In this document: positions 35,409 to 44,322 of the stretch, piece by piece
Layout: each line of letters opens with the position of its first letter
Position numbering within the stretch: position 1 is the stretch's first letter
From: CAVYXF01 sp963772335
GTDB lineage: Bacteria > Pseudomonadota > Alphaproteobacteria > Rhizobiales > Rhodomicrobiaceae
Assembly (NCBI GenBank): GCA_963772335.1
Contig: CAVYXF010000015.1
Location: forward strand, 1 to 64,000
DNA length: 64,000 nucleotides
Direction: 5' to 3'
Position numbers and translations under genes: made by a program
Notes under the pieces: model-generated
Database searches by the model: none
Told to the model about the DNA's origin: nothing
What the model saw: the letters and a program-made list of their open reading frames with translations, nothing else

Positions 35409-35792
35409 ATGACTGACTCGAGTTTGGCGATCCTGGTTGTGGATGACTACAACACCATGGTGCGCATCATAAAAAAGCTACTCAAAACCATCGGTTATGA
35501 GAATGTCGATGAAGCCTCGAATGGCGAAGACGCGCTCGGCAAGATCAGGCAGAAGCCATATGGTCTGATCATCTCCGACTGGAATATGGAGCCGATGACC
35601 GGGTTCGAGCTGCTCAAGGCGGTCCGGGCCGATGAGGCAACCGCCAAGACGCCATTCATTCTGGTTACCGCCGAATCGAAGCCCGAAAACATCATGGCCG
35701 CGCAAAAGGCCGGCGCGAGCAGCTATCTGGTCAAGCCGTTCAGCGCGCCGGCACTCAAAGAGAAGATCGATTCGGTGCTGACGGCTGCCTAA
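35409..35792 (+). CDS. cheY: CheY-type response regulator
   Basis: A 127-residue stand-alone receiver of the CheY type. The acidic pair is Asp12-Asp13 (VVDDYNTM), the phosphorylation site Asp57 (IISDWNMEPMTG), the switch Thr87 (ILVTAES) and Lys109 (YLVKPFS). DWNMxxMTG is the usual CheY loop. It is one of two CheY proteins in the window; the other is in the cheA operon. Rhizobial systems often use one CheY as motor ligand and another as phosphate sink, but which is which cannot be told here. GGAG lies 6 bases before the ATG. Confidence 0.93.
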   Translation: MTDSSLAILVVDDYNTMVRIIKKLLKTIGYENVDEASNGEDALGKIRQKPYGLIISDWNMEPMTGFELLKAVRADEATAKTPFILVTAESKPENIMAAQKAGASSYLVKPFSAPALKEKIDSVLTAA

Positions 35793-35868
35793 GCGCAAAG
35801 AAGCCTGCCTGCTCGTTGCTTCCTTGCATTGGTGCTCGCGTTTCCATGGCTCACAGGCGGATCTCCTG

Positions 35869-36339
35869 ATGTTTCGTATGAAGTCGCTTCGGCTCGGTAA
35901 TTTCCGGTCCATCCTTGAGATGCTTGGTCCCGACGGGCACGATGAGGATGAGGCGGTACGCGTGCGTGTCTCCAGCGCGCAGCCTCGAGCGCATCTCGCC
36001 GGTACATTTGCCGATAGCTTCGCTCGGACGAAGGATGACCGGAGCGAGCGGCATTACGTGCCGCTCGACCGTCTCGCCCGGCTCTACGCGGAAGTACGGC
36101 CCGATGACAAGCAGCCGCTCGTTTGCGCCGCCGACGATGATGCGGTCGCCGCCGAGCTTTGCCTTGCATCTGCGCGCACGCGCGACGATCTGCGGCGCAT
36201 CCGGCGTTCCTTCGCCTTGCGCAATCACCCCGATCGCGTACCCGCCTGGCTTAGAGACGAGGCGACGCGCCGAATGACGATCGCCAACACCCTCATCGAC
36301 CGCGCCATGCGAGACAGGCCGAAAAAGCCGTTCATGTGA
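35869..36339 (+). CDS. J-domain-like protein adjacent to cheY
   Basis: About 156 residues. The last 50 look like a J domain: RTRDDLRRIRRSFALRNHPD with the HPD motif, then RVPAWLRDEATRRMTIANTL. J domains stimulate Hsp70 ATPase activity. The first 100 residues are not recognised. The start is uncertain (ATG 35869, ATG 35878 or ATG 35824) because no clear ribosome-binding site is seen. An antisense frame covers 35851-36228 and was judged less likely. The gene follows cheY by about 75 bases on the same strand. Confidence 0.55.
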   Translation: MFRMKSLRLGNFRSILEMLGPDGHDEDEAVRVRVSSAQPRAHLAGTFADSFARTKDDRSERHYVPLDRLARLYAEVRPDDKQPLVCAADDDAVAAELCLASARTRDDLRRIRRSFALRNHPDRVPAWLRDEATRRMTIANTLIDRAMRDRPKKPFM

Positions 36340-36388
36340 CAGTGGAGCCAGCGCGGCGATCTTCGTATCCTGACATCGAGCGCGGCCT

Positions 36389-36952
36389 TTACGGCCCGCA
36401 AAACGCTTTTGCCTGCGCCGTCCATTCGCCGAAACCGGTTGCGACCATGTTTTCGATCACCCGGCAGACATAGCGCTTTTGCGCCGGATCGTTATCGGGA
36501 CCAGCGTGATAGCGTGCGACGGCCATCGTCCAGCTTCCCTCGCGCGAGCGGAGCTGCTTCAGGAAGCGCGCCGCATAATCGACGTTAGTGCCGGGATCGA
36601 ACATGGCCTCGGTCGAGGCGAAATGCTCGGAATGAAAATGGTGGTTGATCTGCATGCAGCCGAGGTCGATCAGCTTGGCTCCGGCGGCTTTCGCCGTAGC
36701 GAATTGCTGCAGGGCTGTCCGCTTGTCGATGCCGTAGACCGCGCGGCCGTCGATATTCAAGGCGTAGGGCTGCAGCGACCCCTTGCGCCCCGTCTCGGTC
36801 AGCCCGACCGCATAGAGCATGCCGAGCGGGACGTCATACCGGCGCGCTGCCCGGATCATCTCGCGCTCGCACAGATTTGCATCCGCTGCAGGCGCGGCCG
36901 CGGCGATGTCAGAGATAGAGAGCGCCGCCAGCAGGACGAACAGAGTGCGCAT
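36389..36952 (-). CDS. flagellum-associated lytic transglycosylase (SLT domain)
   Basis: A 187-residue secreted protein: signal peptide RTLFVLLAALSISDIAAAA, then a compact SLT domain. The catalytic Glu53 is in AVGLTETGR, followed by GCMQINHHFH (equivalent to the GLMQIN motif) and ARYHAGPDN near the end. It should cut peptidoglycan to let the rod through the wall, supplying the activity missing from the rod-binding protein. GAGGAGGG precedes the ATG. It overlaps the end of fliK by 44 bp and is the last gene of the fliF run. Confidence 0.85.
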   Translation of the reverse strand: MRTLFVLLAALSISDIAAAAPAADANLCEREMIRAARRYDVPLGMLYAVGLTETGRKGSLQPYALNIDGRAVYGIDKRTALQQFATAKAAGAKLIDLGCMQINHHFHSEHFASTEAMFDPGTNVDYAARFLKQLRSREGSWTMAVARYHAGPDNDPAQKRYVCRVIENMVATGFGEWTAQAKAFCGP

Positions 36953-38297
36953 TGTCGCCCTCCTCGTTTCGCGATGTCGATGACCCGCCGTCCTCGGGCC
37001 CGCCGCCCCGCTGCTCACGTTGCTGAGGATTAGCCTGCGCATCGCCCGCCTGCGCCTGCTGGCCCGATTGCGGCGGTGCGCCCGCACCGCCACCGGCAAG
37101 CGCATTGAAAGCCTGGCCCGATTTGTCCGCCGGAGCGATCTGCACTTGCAGTCCGTCGACGGCGTAGCCGGCAGAGCGCAAGAGGTCGGAAAGCTTCTCA
37201 CGGTCCGCTTCGAGAAGCCGCGCCGTGCGGTGCTCGGCGGCTTCAAGCTGAACGTTGAGAGCGTTATCACGCAGCGACAGTCGCACGGTGAGGAGGCCCA
37301 GCTCGGCAGGCTGGAGCTGAATGTGCAGCACGCGGACGGGGGCCTGTTCCGCCGTGCGGAGGGAAGCGGTTGGTTGCGGAGCGGCAGCGGGATCGTCCGG
37401 GTTCTGCAGGGCGGCGACGATCCGCTCCGCGGCTTGATGGGCGAGCGGTGGCAGGCCGGCGGATGGGAGGAATGTTTCTTGGCGGGTAACGGTGAGCCGC
37501 GCTTCGCGGACGTGTTCTGGCGGCAGAGGTGGCTTCTCAGCGTCATCGAGGCTCGGGGAATCCGGTATGCTCACGGCATCAGAGGCGGCGAGAGGCTTCT
37601 GCTCGTCAACGCGCCTATCCGCAGACCGCAAAACATTGGAGGCGGCCTGCCGCAGGGGCGCCTCTGGCCGGTGCACGCCCGGCGCGACGGTTTGCTGGAC
37701 CGCAGGCGAAAGCAGCAGCTTCTCCGGTCCTGATGTCGCAGAGACTGGAGCGGCGCTCTGCGGCGCGTCGGGTGAGAGCGCATCGGAGAAAGCGGGAAGC
37801 TCGGCGCTCGGTGGGCCGGCGGCACGCGCCGCATTCATGGCAGCCGCTTTCTCAAGGCTGTCGCCCGAAAGGGGCGCCATTGCCAGGGCAGCTCCCGTTG
37901 TGAGACTGGCCCCCAGCTCGGTATTGCCAGTCGCCTCGGGCAGGCCAGCTGGTGCTTCACCGTCGGCAGCGGCGAAGGGTGCTGCGAGCGGCTGCGAGGC
38001 TCGCGGATAGAGGGTGAGCAATAGCTCGGGCGGAAGTGCGTCCTCGGGGCGGAGCGGTTTCGAGCGCGCGGGCGCGGAACGGCGGGAAGGAATATCCGCC
38101 TCGGCACCCGCGGCTTCGGCCTGCGGCTGTGTTGCGGCTTCCCTGGGCTCCGCCGTCAGGCGCGCAAAAATGCCACCGAAATCTTGCGACCCGTCAGGTG
38201 CTGCCGCTCCCTGAGCTGGATTTTTTCCGTCCCCCGGGGCTTTTGATGGAGGCGCTGCGGCAATCTTCTGCGCCGGAACGCCGTTCGTGGGTGTCAT
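36909..38297 (-). CDS. fliK: flagellar hook-length control protein FliK
   Basis: A 462-residue FliK (called MotD in some rhizobia). The first 300 residues are low-complexity Ala/Pro-rich, as expected for the ruler part. The C-terminal Flg_hook domain is at about 325-405: VLHIQLQPAELGLLTVRLSL, LNVQLEAAEHRTARLLEADR, LRSAGYAVDGLQVQI. A Gln/Gly-rich tail follows. FliK sets hook length and triggers the export switch at FlhB. It overlaps motC by 4 bp and the transglycosylase gene by 44 bp. Confidence 0.9.
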   Translation of the reverse strand: MTPTNGVPAQKIAAAPPSKAPGDGKNPAQGAAAPDGSQDFGGIFARLTAEPREAATQPQAEAAGAEADIPSRRSAPARSKPLRPEDALPPELLLTLYPRASQPLAAPFAAADGEAPAGLPEATGNTELGASLTTGAALAMAPLSGDSLEKAAAMNAARAAGPPSAELPAFSDALSPDAPQSAAPVSATSGPEKLLLSPAVQQTVAPGVHRPEAPLRQAASNVLRSADRRVDEQKPLAASDAVSIPDSPSLDDAEKPPLPPEHVREARLTVTRQETFLPSAGLPPLAHQAAERIVAALQNPDDPAAAPQPTASLRTAEQAPVRVLHIQLQPAELGLLTVRLSLRDNALNVQLEAAEHRTARLLEADREKLSDLLRSAGYAVDGLQVQIAPADKSGQAFNALAGGGAGAPPQSGQQAQAGDAQANPQQREQRGGGPEDGGSSTSRNEEGDNAHSVRPAGGALYL

Positions 38298-39619
38298 CGC
38301 TTGTTCCTGTTCAAGAGCGCGTCAGCCTGGGTGAGCGCCTGGCGGGCACGGTCGAGCGCCTCGGATTTCTCCGCTATTTCACCATGCTTGACTTGCGCGG
38401 CGCTTGAGAGCGGCGGCAACTCTTTAATCGGTTCGTCGATTTGCGGAGGCTGGCGCACTTGCACGGCCAGCTTAAGGGCGTTGTCGAGCAACTGGGTGTC
38501 GCTGGCGCCGAGTTTGGAGCGATCGATATTGCGCAGTGTCGCGAGCGCCCAGTCGTGCTCATTCGTGACAGCCAGCGCCGCGGCCTTATAAAGTTGCAGG
38601 CGGACGGCGTCGCGGCTGCCAGCCGGCAGTAGGTAGCCGATCGTATCCGCCGCAAGCCGGGTCAATTCCACTCGGCCGCGGACAACCCCTTCCTCGGCCA
38701 GCGTCATATAGAGCTGCTTACGGCTTTCATCGTTAAGCTCGCCCAAACGCTGTTCCAGGTGGCTCATCAGCTTGGGATCAGCACCGTATTTGCCGCTGGC
38801 CACCGCAATCGCAAAGCTGCGGCTGAAGCTCTTTGCGTAGACGGATTTGGCAAACCGGCGCAGATAGGAAAAAGAGAGCTTTTCAAACCGCTCGTACTGT
38901 TCCGCATTGGAAAGCAGCAGCACTTCGCGGCGCAACGCCGCTTCATCGACCAATGTACCTGGACAAAGCAGCCGGGCATCATCAAGGAAGCCGATCGCCT
39001 TCACGGCGTCCTCTCCGGCCATCAACATCGCCTTGGCAAGTGCGAGATGGCCGCCCGTGCGCGTCTCGAACGCGCGGGGATCGCTGTCGGCGAGGAGCTT
39101 CAGTGCGTCTTCATTGCGTCCCTCCGAATAGGCGAGGACCCCCTTGACCAGATCCGAGCTGACGCCGCTTAGCGATTTGATGGTCAGCAGCTTCTTGAGG
39201 ATGCGCGGATCGCCGCCGCTGAGCACATAAACGATCGCACTCTGGGCATTTTTTGGCTCCTGCCAGATGGTATCGGGGGCAGCCAGCATTTTGTCGGCGA
39301 TCTCTGCGATGAATCCACGCTGAAAGTTGTGTGCCTGGGTGCTGCCTTCGGCGATGCGGTCCTGGATGCGCTCCAGCGTCCGCACGAGCTGATATGGCTG
39401 CTCCGTCTGTGCCTCATTGTCTTTGGCCTGGGCATCAGGAGGAGCCGCTTCGTCGACGTGACTATTCTTCTCCTGTGCATCATTGGCGCCGGCATCATGG
39501 CCCTGCACCTCCTTTGCCGGCGCGTGCTCGGCTGGCGCTCCCCCATGGCTTTCAGCCAGGAGAGGGCTGCCCCAGGCCAGCAGCGTGGCGATCACAACGC
39601 TGTACAGGAGCAAGCACAT
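38294..39619 (-). CDS. motC: chemotaxis/motility protein MotC
   Basis: A 441-residue periplasmic protein: signal peptide LLLYSVVIATLLAWGSPLLA, a 60-residue Ala/Glu-rich linker, then a helical-repeat core (QPYQLVRTLERIQDRIAEGS, RAFETRTGGHLALAKAMLMA, KSVYAKSFSRSFAIAVASGK). This matches MotC of Rhizobiales, which binds the periplasmic part of MotB and is needed for rotation. The stop codon of motB overlaps its start by one base and it overlaps fliK by 4 bp. Confidence 0.9.
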   Translation of the reverse strand: MCLLLYSVVIATLLAWGSPLLAESHGGAPAEHAPAKEVQGHDAGANDAQEKNSHVDEAAPPDAQAKDNEAQTEQPYQLVRTLERIQDRIAEGSTQAHNFQRGFIAEIADKMLAAPDTIWQEPKNAQSAIVYVLSGGDPRILKKLLTIKSLSGVSSDLVKGVLAYSEGRNEDALKLLADSDPRAFETRTGGHLALAKAMLMAGEDAVKAIGFLDDARLLCPGTLVDEAALRREVLLLSNAEQYERFEKLSFSYLRRFAKSVYAKSFSRSFAIAVASGKYGADPKLMSHLEQRLGELNDESRKQLYMTLAEEGVVRGRVELTRLAADTIGYLLPAGSRDAVRLQLYKAAALAVTNEHDWALATLRNIDRSKLGASDTQLLDNALKLAVQVRQPPQIDEPIKELPPLSSAAQVKHGEIAEKSEALDRARQALTQADALLNRNKR

Positions 39620-40900
39620 CAGCCGACCGGCTGGCGCAGCAGGATCTCAATGCGCCGGTTCGCTGCCGCCTTCGGGTCATCAGGCAGTTTCAGCTCGGTG
39701 TTCGCGTAGCCTTCGATCCGCTCGAACCGCTTTTCGTCCACGCCGCCGCGAGCCAGCATGTAGTGGGCGACATTGGCGCGGTCACTAGAAAGGCGCCAAT
39801 TGTCATAGGTTCCAGAGCGATAGGGCCGGGCGTCGGTGTGGCCACGGATGATGATCTTTTCCGGCCGCTTCTCCAGAACGTTCCCGATTTTCTCCATCGC
39901 GACCACCAGCTCCGGCCGCGGCTGTACCGAGGCGACAGCGAACATTTCAAAATCCAGCTTGTCGGTGAGGCTGATGAGCAACCCCTCAGCGGTGCGCTCG
40001 ACACTGATATCGGGCAGGTCGTGAAGGTCCGTCTGGCGCAGGCTCTGCTCGATGGCCGTTTTGAGCTGAGTTCGCTGCTTCCCGGGATTCCTCCGCCGGG
40101 GACATTGCCTCCTTCCCGGCGGCCGTCTTCTTGGCGGCGGAGGAGGGCGCTGCGCTTGCCATTTTTACCGCTTGGCCGGCCTCATTGGCCTCCGGTGCCT
40201 TGCCCGCCGGTTCGGTGCTTTGCCTCACGTTCTCGCCGGACGTGAGGCCGCCAGGGCCAGCTGGAGCGCCTTCATGCGGTGGCTTTACCGGATCGTCGGG
40301 CATGGCTGGATTGGGCGTATCATAGCCGGGGTCGGCCGCGGCGCGCTCTTGCGGCTCCTTGCCGTTCCGCCTGTGAAAATCGGGGTCGAACGGATCCCGA
40401 AAGGCGGCACCGCCGGAAAACTGGGCCTCGCCGTCTTTGCCGCCCGGCGCCGGCAGCGGGATTTTCACGACTTGGGTCGCAAGCTTCGACAGGACTCCGT
40501 AAGGGTCGGTGAACAACGCCTCGTCCTGCGTTTTACGCTTTCCTTTCGTGTCGTGGTCATCGACCGCGTCTTTCTCCGTCTTAGCGTTCTCCGTCTTGGC
40601 GTTCGGCTCCTTGACACTTTCCTGGTTCTCGCCAGGAGCGCTATCGGACGTCTGGAGCGCCTTGTCGACCCTTTGCTGATCCGGCAGCTTAATCGGGTTG
40701 AAATAGGTCGAGATTTGTATCTTCGTTTTTTCGTCGGTGGCGTTGATCAGCCACATCACCAGGAAGAACGCCATCATTGCCGTCATGAAATCGGCGAAAG
40801 CGATCTTCCACATGCCGCCATGATGACCATCCCCCTGATCATCATGCTTGCGCCGGATGATGACGATTTCCTGGACGGGGAGGTTTTCACCCGAATTCAA
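39619..40900 (-). pseudogene. motB: stator protein MotB, frameshifted
   Basis: Two frames make up one MotB of about 426 residues. The first (ATG 40900) has the single membrane helix with the proton-carrying Asp37 (WKIAFADFMTAMMAFFLVMW) and a long linker. It derails after EAANSAQ into a stop at 39986. The other frame continues LKTAIEQSLRQTDLHDLPDI and then the OmpA-like peptidoglycan-binding domain (RGHTDARPYRSG, ending NRRIEILLRQPVG). The break lies at about 40060-40110. All other genes in this operon are intact, so a sequencing error is likely. Confidence 0.85.
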
Positions 40901-41550
40901 CGCAACGCCTCCTCAACTTTCGTCACCCAGGCGCCGAGCTGGGTCTCCAGCACGGTTTGCCGGGCACGTACGCTCACCTCCGGGCTGTCATTGGGTGTGA
41001 ACAGCAGGGCAATGTTCTTTCCAGACATTCTCTCGCGCAGCAGCTGCAGTAGATCCTCGGGCCCGGCGATTTCCAGCGCCAGGCCCTGATCTTTGGTCAG
41101 AACCGTCGCGATCGCGTCCATGAGATCATCGATGGCGCGCCGGTGCGCGGCCGCAATCAGAAACGGCTTGAGAAGCTCTGCTGCGGTATCAGCGATCCGA
41201 TTTTCGAGGTCTAAGAGACCCTTGCTGAGCTGTTCAGCGAGCTTCTCGGCCTCCCGGCCCGCCCAGGTAAGCCGCTCCAGCGCGAGTTGCTTCTCATACT
41301 GCGCCCGCTGGTCTTCGATTTTGGCTTCGAACTCTGTACGTGCAGCCGCCCTGCCTTCTTCCAGACCCTCAGCCCGAGCTCTCGCGATGCGCTGTTCCGG
41401 CGTACTACTGTCGCGGACCATGGAAAGCCGCAGCGCCTGAAGGGCAGCCGGCTCCGGGTGAGCGGCGGAAGCCGGCGCGCCCTCCTTGCGAGGGCCGAGA
41501 TCGGTGATGAATTTCGCTGCGGGGACGGGCTGGCGCATGGGATTATGCAC
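40897..41550 (-). CDS. fliH: FliH-like export ATPase regulator
   Basis: A 217-residue protein of FliH type: a disordered N-terminus, a long charged coiled coil (ARARAEGLEEGRAAARTEFE, then QYEKQLALERLTWAGREAEK) with Gly/Ala/Arg spacing, and a C-terminal domain ending VLETQLGAWVTKVEEALR. FliH dimers hold the FliI ATPase and link it to the C-ring. It overlaps fliF by 8 bp and motB by 4 bp. Assignment rests on pattern and position because FliH is poorly conserved. Confidence 0.7.
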   Translation of the reverse strand: MHNPMRQPVPAAKFITDLGPRKEGAPASAAHPEPAALQALRLSMVRDSSTPEQRIARARAEGLEEGRAAARTEFEAKIEDQRAQYEKQLALERLTWAGREAEKLAEQLSKGLLDLENRIADTAAELLKPFLIAAAHRRAIDDLMDAIATVLTKDQGLALEIAGPEDLLQLLRERMSGKNIALLFTPNDSPEVSVRARQTVLETQLGAWVTKVEEALR

Positions 41551-43147
41551 TCTTCATCCATTGCTTGAGCACGGCCGCAGCCTGAGTCTCGTAGTTGTCG
41601 ACGACAGCCTCCAGCCGCGCCTTTGGTGTTTGTGCAGCGCTGATGTCAGGAAGCAGATTGGCCAGCTGTGGCTCGCCAGCCGCCTCACCCCGTTGAACGC
41701 CGCCGCCCTCGATCGCCAGTGGCGCTTGCGCGGTTACCGCAGGTGCCTGATCAAGAATGCTCCGAATCGCCGGCCGCAGGCCGAGCAGGATCAAGAGCAG
41801 CGTGGCGACGATGATTGCGCCGGCGTTGATGAAGCTGCCCGCCTGGCGCATCAGGATCTCCAGGAATCCAGGTTCCGGCAGGGGCGGGAAAGCGGTCCCG
41901 TCAGACATGAAGTCGAGCGCCGATACCGTCACGCGGTCGCCGCGCTTCGCATCGATGCCGGCGGCCGTCTCGACCACCCGCTCGAGCTCTTTGATTTGCT
42001 TGTCGACCGCCTCGGGCGTGGCATTGGCGCCCATCGCTGTCATCAGTTGCTTGCGGTTGACGACGACGGCGACGGTAAGGTTTTCGATGCGGTAGCCATT
42101 CGAGACCGTCGATACGACCTTCGAATTCAGCTCGTAATTGGTCAGCTCCTCTTTGCGATCCTTCTGACTCTTCGACTTCTCGTTACCAGTGGCGCCGGTC
42201 GCCTCGCCAGGGACGTTTTGATCGACGGTCGCGGGAGCGCGGCTGCCGTCATTCTCGGAGCGTCCGGTTTCCTTCACCGAACGCACGGAGCGCTCGATGC
42301 GCGACTCCGGATCGTAAATCGTCTCGTTCACCTGCCGCTTGTCCGTATTCAGGCGCGCGGCGACACTGACCTCGAAGTTGTTCAGGCCGAGATAGGGAAT
42401 CAGCGTCTTGCGGATGTTGTCCTGCATCTCCTCGGTGATGGTCTTCTCCAGGTCAACAAGCTTCCCGGGCGCAAGGTCGGTGCTTTCGCCACCTGAGGCG
42501 AGCACCTGGCCGTCGGTCGAGAGCACGGTTACCTGGTCGACACTGAGGCCGGGGACGGCGGCTCCCACGAGATGCCGGATCGCTGATGCCGGCGGGCGCT
42601 CGCCGGTATTTTCGGGGCTGATGATCACCGAGGCCGAGGGCGTCTGCCGCGCCCGGCGGAACGAGCCGATATCGGGCAGGACGATGTGAACGCGGGCGGC
42701 CTTCACGCCGCGCATGGTCTGGATGGAGCGGGAGATCTCGCCTTCGAGCGCACGCACCCGCGTGATGTCCTGCATGAAGGAGGTGAGCCCGACCGGCCCC
42801 AGCTTGTCGAACAGCTCGTAACCGGAGCTTGCGCTGGTCGGGAGACCTTTCTCCGCCAAGAGCATGCGCGCCCGCGCTGTTTCGCCATAGGGAACCATAA
42901 TCTTCGTGCCATCAGTGCTGATGTCGAAAGCCACTCCCGCGTCGCGCAGCACACCGCCAATCCGGCTGGCATCCTCCTGCGAAAGACCGATGTAGAGAGT
43001 TTCGAATTGAGGCCTTGAGAGATAGTAACTCCCGAAGGCAACGGCGCCGAAAACGCTCAGGCCTACAACGGCGAGCGCCGCAAGGCGGCGCGCTCCGAGG
43101 CCGAGCAGGCTGCTTCCAAGCCGCTCGAATTGATCCCGCAATGCCAT
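41543..43147 (-). CDS. fliF: flagellar M-ring protein FliF
   Basis: A 534-residue FliF. The first membrane segment (about 20-42) is followed by the secretin-like ring-building motifs (FETLYIGLSQEDASRIGGVL, YELFDKLGPVGLTSFMQDIT, VHIVLPDIGSFRRARQTPSA). The second membrane segment is near 437-455 (AGAIIVATLLLILLGL), and the cytoplasmic tail that binds FliG ends ETQAAAVLKQWMKSA. GGGGGA lies before the ATG. It heads the overlapping run fliF-fliH-motB-motC-fliK-transglycosylase. Confidence 0.96.
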   Translation of the reverse strand: MALRDQFERLGSSLLGLGARRLAALAVVGLSVFGAVAFGSYYLSRPQFETLYIGLSQEDASRIGGVLRDAGVAFDISTDGTKIMVPYGETARARMLLAEKGLPTSASSGYELFDKLGPVGLTSFMQDITRVRALEGEISRSIQTMRGVKAARVHIVLPDIGSFRRARQTPSASVIISPENTGERPPASAIRHLVGAAVPGLSVDQVTVLSTDGQVLASGGESTDLAPGKLVDLEKTITEEMQDNIRKTLIPYLGLNNFEVSVAARLNTDKRQVNETIYDPESRIERSVRSVKETGRSENDGSRAPATVDQNVPGEATGATGNEKSKSQKDRKEELTNYELNSKVVSTVSNGYRIENLTVAVVVNRKQLMTAMGANATPEAVDKQIKELERVVETAAGIDAKRGDRVTVSALDFMSDGTAFPPLPEPGFLEILMRQAGSFINAGAIIVATLLLILLGLRPAIRSILDQAPAVTAQAPLAIEGGGVQRGEAAGEPQLANLLPDISAAQTPKARLEAVVDNYETQAAAVLKQWMKSA

Positions 43148-43223
43148 TCGATCCCCCAGCCGACAATCGCTCTACTGCCATTGCAACTGTCGGACAGAAA
43201 CCTTGTGCGGGAATTGCGAGAAG

Positions 43224-43249
43224 CTGGCCGCGTCTTGAGACGCGGCCAG
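43224..43249 (-). terminator. flagellin gene terminator hairpin
   Basis: CTGGCCGCGTC and GACGCGGCCAG form a perfect 11-bp stem with a 4-base loop, 13 bases beyond the flagellin stop codon. No strong T run follows, so termination may be partial or Rho-assisted, or the hairpin may protect the mRNA end. It lies before fliF on the same strand. Confidence 0.65.
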
Positions 43250-43261
43250 CGAAGTCTATGC

Positions 43262-44200
43262 CTACCTGAAGAGCGACAGAATATTCTGGCTCGACTGATT
43301 GGCGATACTGAGCGCCTGCACGCCAAGCTGCGCCTGAACCTGCAAGGCCTGTAGTTTCGTCGATTCCTCGTTCATGTCGGCATCGACGAGTTGGCCTACA
43401 CCCCGATCGATCGCGCTCATCAGATTGCTGACGAAGTCCTTCTGAAGGTCGATACGCGATTTCACGGCGCCGAGATTAGCCGCGGCGTTGGTGATCTCAC
43501 CGAGAGCAGTATCAACGCCCTGGATGTACTGCTCGAGCGTGGTCAGGTCCGTCGCGCTGTCGGTCAGGCTCGAGATGTCGAGGGTCGAGACCGAGAAACC
43601 GCCCGTGCCCGCCGCGATGGCACCCGTGGTATCGCGGTTGCCGTCGAGGATACCGACACCCGTCGCATCCGCGTCGAACAACTTGATGCTGCTGGTATCG
43701 ATGCTGATCGTTCCGATCGACACAGAGCCACCCGAACGCGTGAACGAAGCCACGACGGACTTGGTGGCGTTGTAGCCGGAAACACCGGAGTCGACAGAAA
43801 GCCAGTTCTCACCGCTGAACACGGCTGCACTACCAACGCTGCTCAGCTGGTTCTGCAGCTCGGTGATCTCACTTTGCACCTTGGCGCGGTCAACACCCGG
43901 CTCGCGGGCGGCAACGAGCTTTTTCTTCATCTCGCTGACCACGTCTTTGGCGCTGTTCATGGCCGTGTAGGCAACGTCCACCGTAGCGGAACCGAGGCCG
44001 AGAGCGTCCTTAACAGTCGAGAGCGCAGAACTGTCCGAGCGCATGGTGGTGGCGATGGACCAGTAGGCGGCGTTGTCCTGGGCCGAGGCGACGCGCTGGC
44101 CGGTAGAAATGCGGTTCTGGGTCTGCTCCAATGACTTGTTCGTCTGCGTCAGGGTCTGCAGAGCGGTCATTGCGGCATTGTTGGTCAAAAGGCTGGTCAT
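43262..44200 (-). CDS. fliC: flagellin
   Basis: A 312-residue flagellin, short as is usual in alphaproteobacteria. The N-terminal D0/D1 part (TSLLTNNAAMTALQTLTQTN, QNRISTGQRVASAQDNAAYW) and C-terminal part (FVSNLMSAIDRGVGQLVDAD, QLGVQALSIANQSSQNILSL) are well conserved; the middle 110 residues form a small variable region. It ends FR. It has its own promoter and structured leader, and a hairpin follows the stop. It is the only flagellin gene in the window. AAGGGA precedes the ATG by about ten bases. Confidence 0.96.
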   Translation of the reverse strand: MTSLLTNNAAMTALQTLTQTNKSLEQTQNRISTGQRVASAQDNAAYWSIATTMRSDSSALSTVKDALGLGSATVDVAYTAMNSAKDVVSEMKKKLVAAREPGVDRAKVQSEITELQNQLSSVGSAAVFSGENWLSVDSGVSGYNATKSVVASFTRSGGSVSIGTISIDTSSIKLFDADATGVGILDGNRDTTGAIAAGTGGFSVSTLDISSLTDSATDLTTLEQYIQGVDTALGEITNAAANLGAVKSRIDLQKDFVSNLMSAIDRGVGQLVDADMNEESTKLQALQVQAQLGVQALSIANQSSQNILSLFR

Positions 44201-44239
44201 TCAGAATGTCCCTTCAGGGTTTAGGGTGAACTTTCGGGA

Positions 44240-44306
44240 CATACCGGATCGGCCGGTATGACAGGGCGGCGTCATGCCTTTGAGCCATCGGTGGTCATGG
44301 GCTCAA
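44240..44306 (-). promoter_or_regulatory. two hairpins in the flagellin mRNA leader
   Basis: In the presumed leader, TTGAGCC pairs with GGCTCAA (44306-44300 and 44286-44280, 13-base loop), and CATACCGG pairs with CCGGTATG (44260-44253 and 44247-44240, 5-base loop). Both stems are perfect. In Caulobacter and Brucella, FlbT acts on the flagellin leader; a similar post-transcriptional role is inferred. Confidence 0.5.
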
Positions 44307-44322
44307 CCTGTCATCGCAGTGA

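Noticed and set aside
35375..35416. 13-codon frame behind a strong GGGGGAAGG that overlaps the cheY start
   Set aside because: Could be a leader peptide, but cheY has its own GGAG and such short frames arise by chance.
35851..36228. 125-codon minus-strand frame with a fairly protein-like composition
   Set aside because: Competes with the J-domain-like frame on the plus strand, which has a specific HPD motif and a more complete domain; kept as an alternative only.
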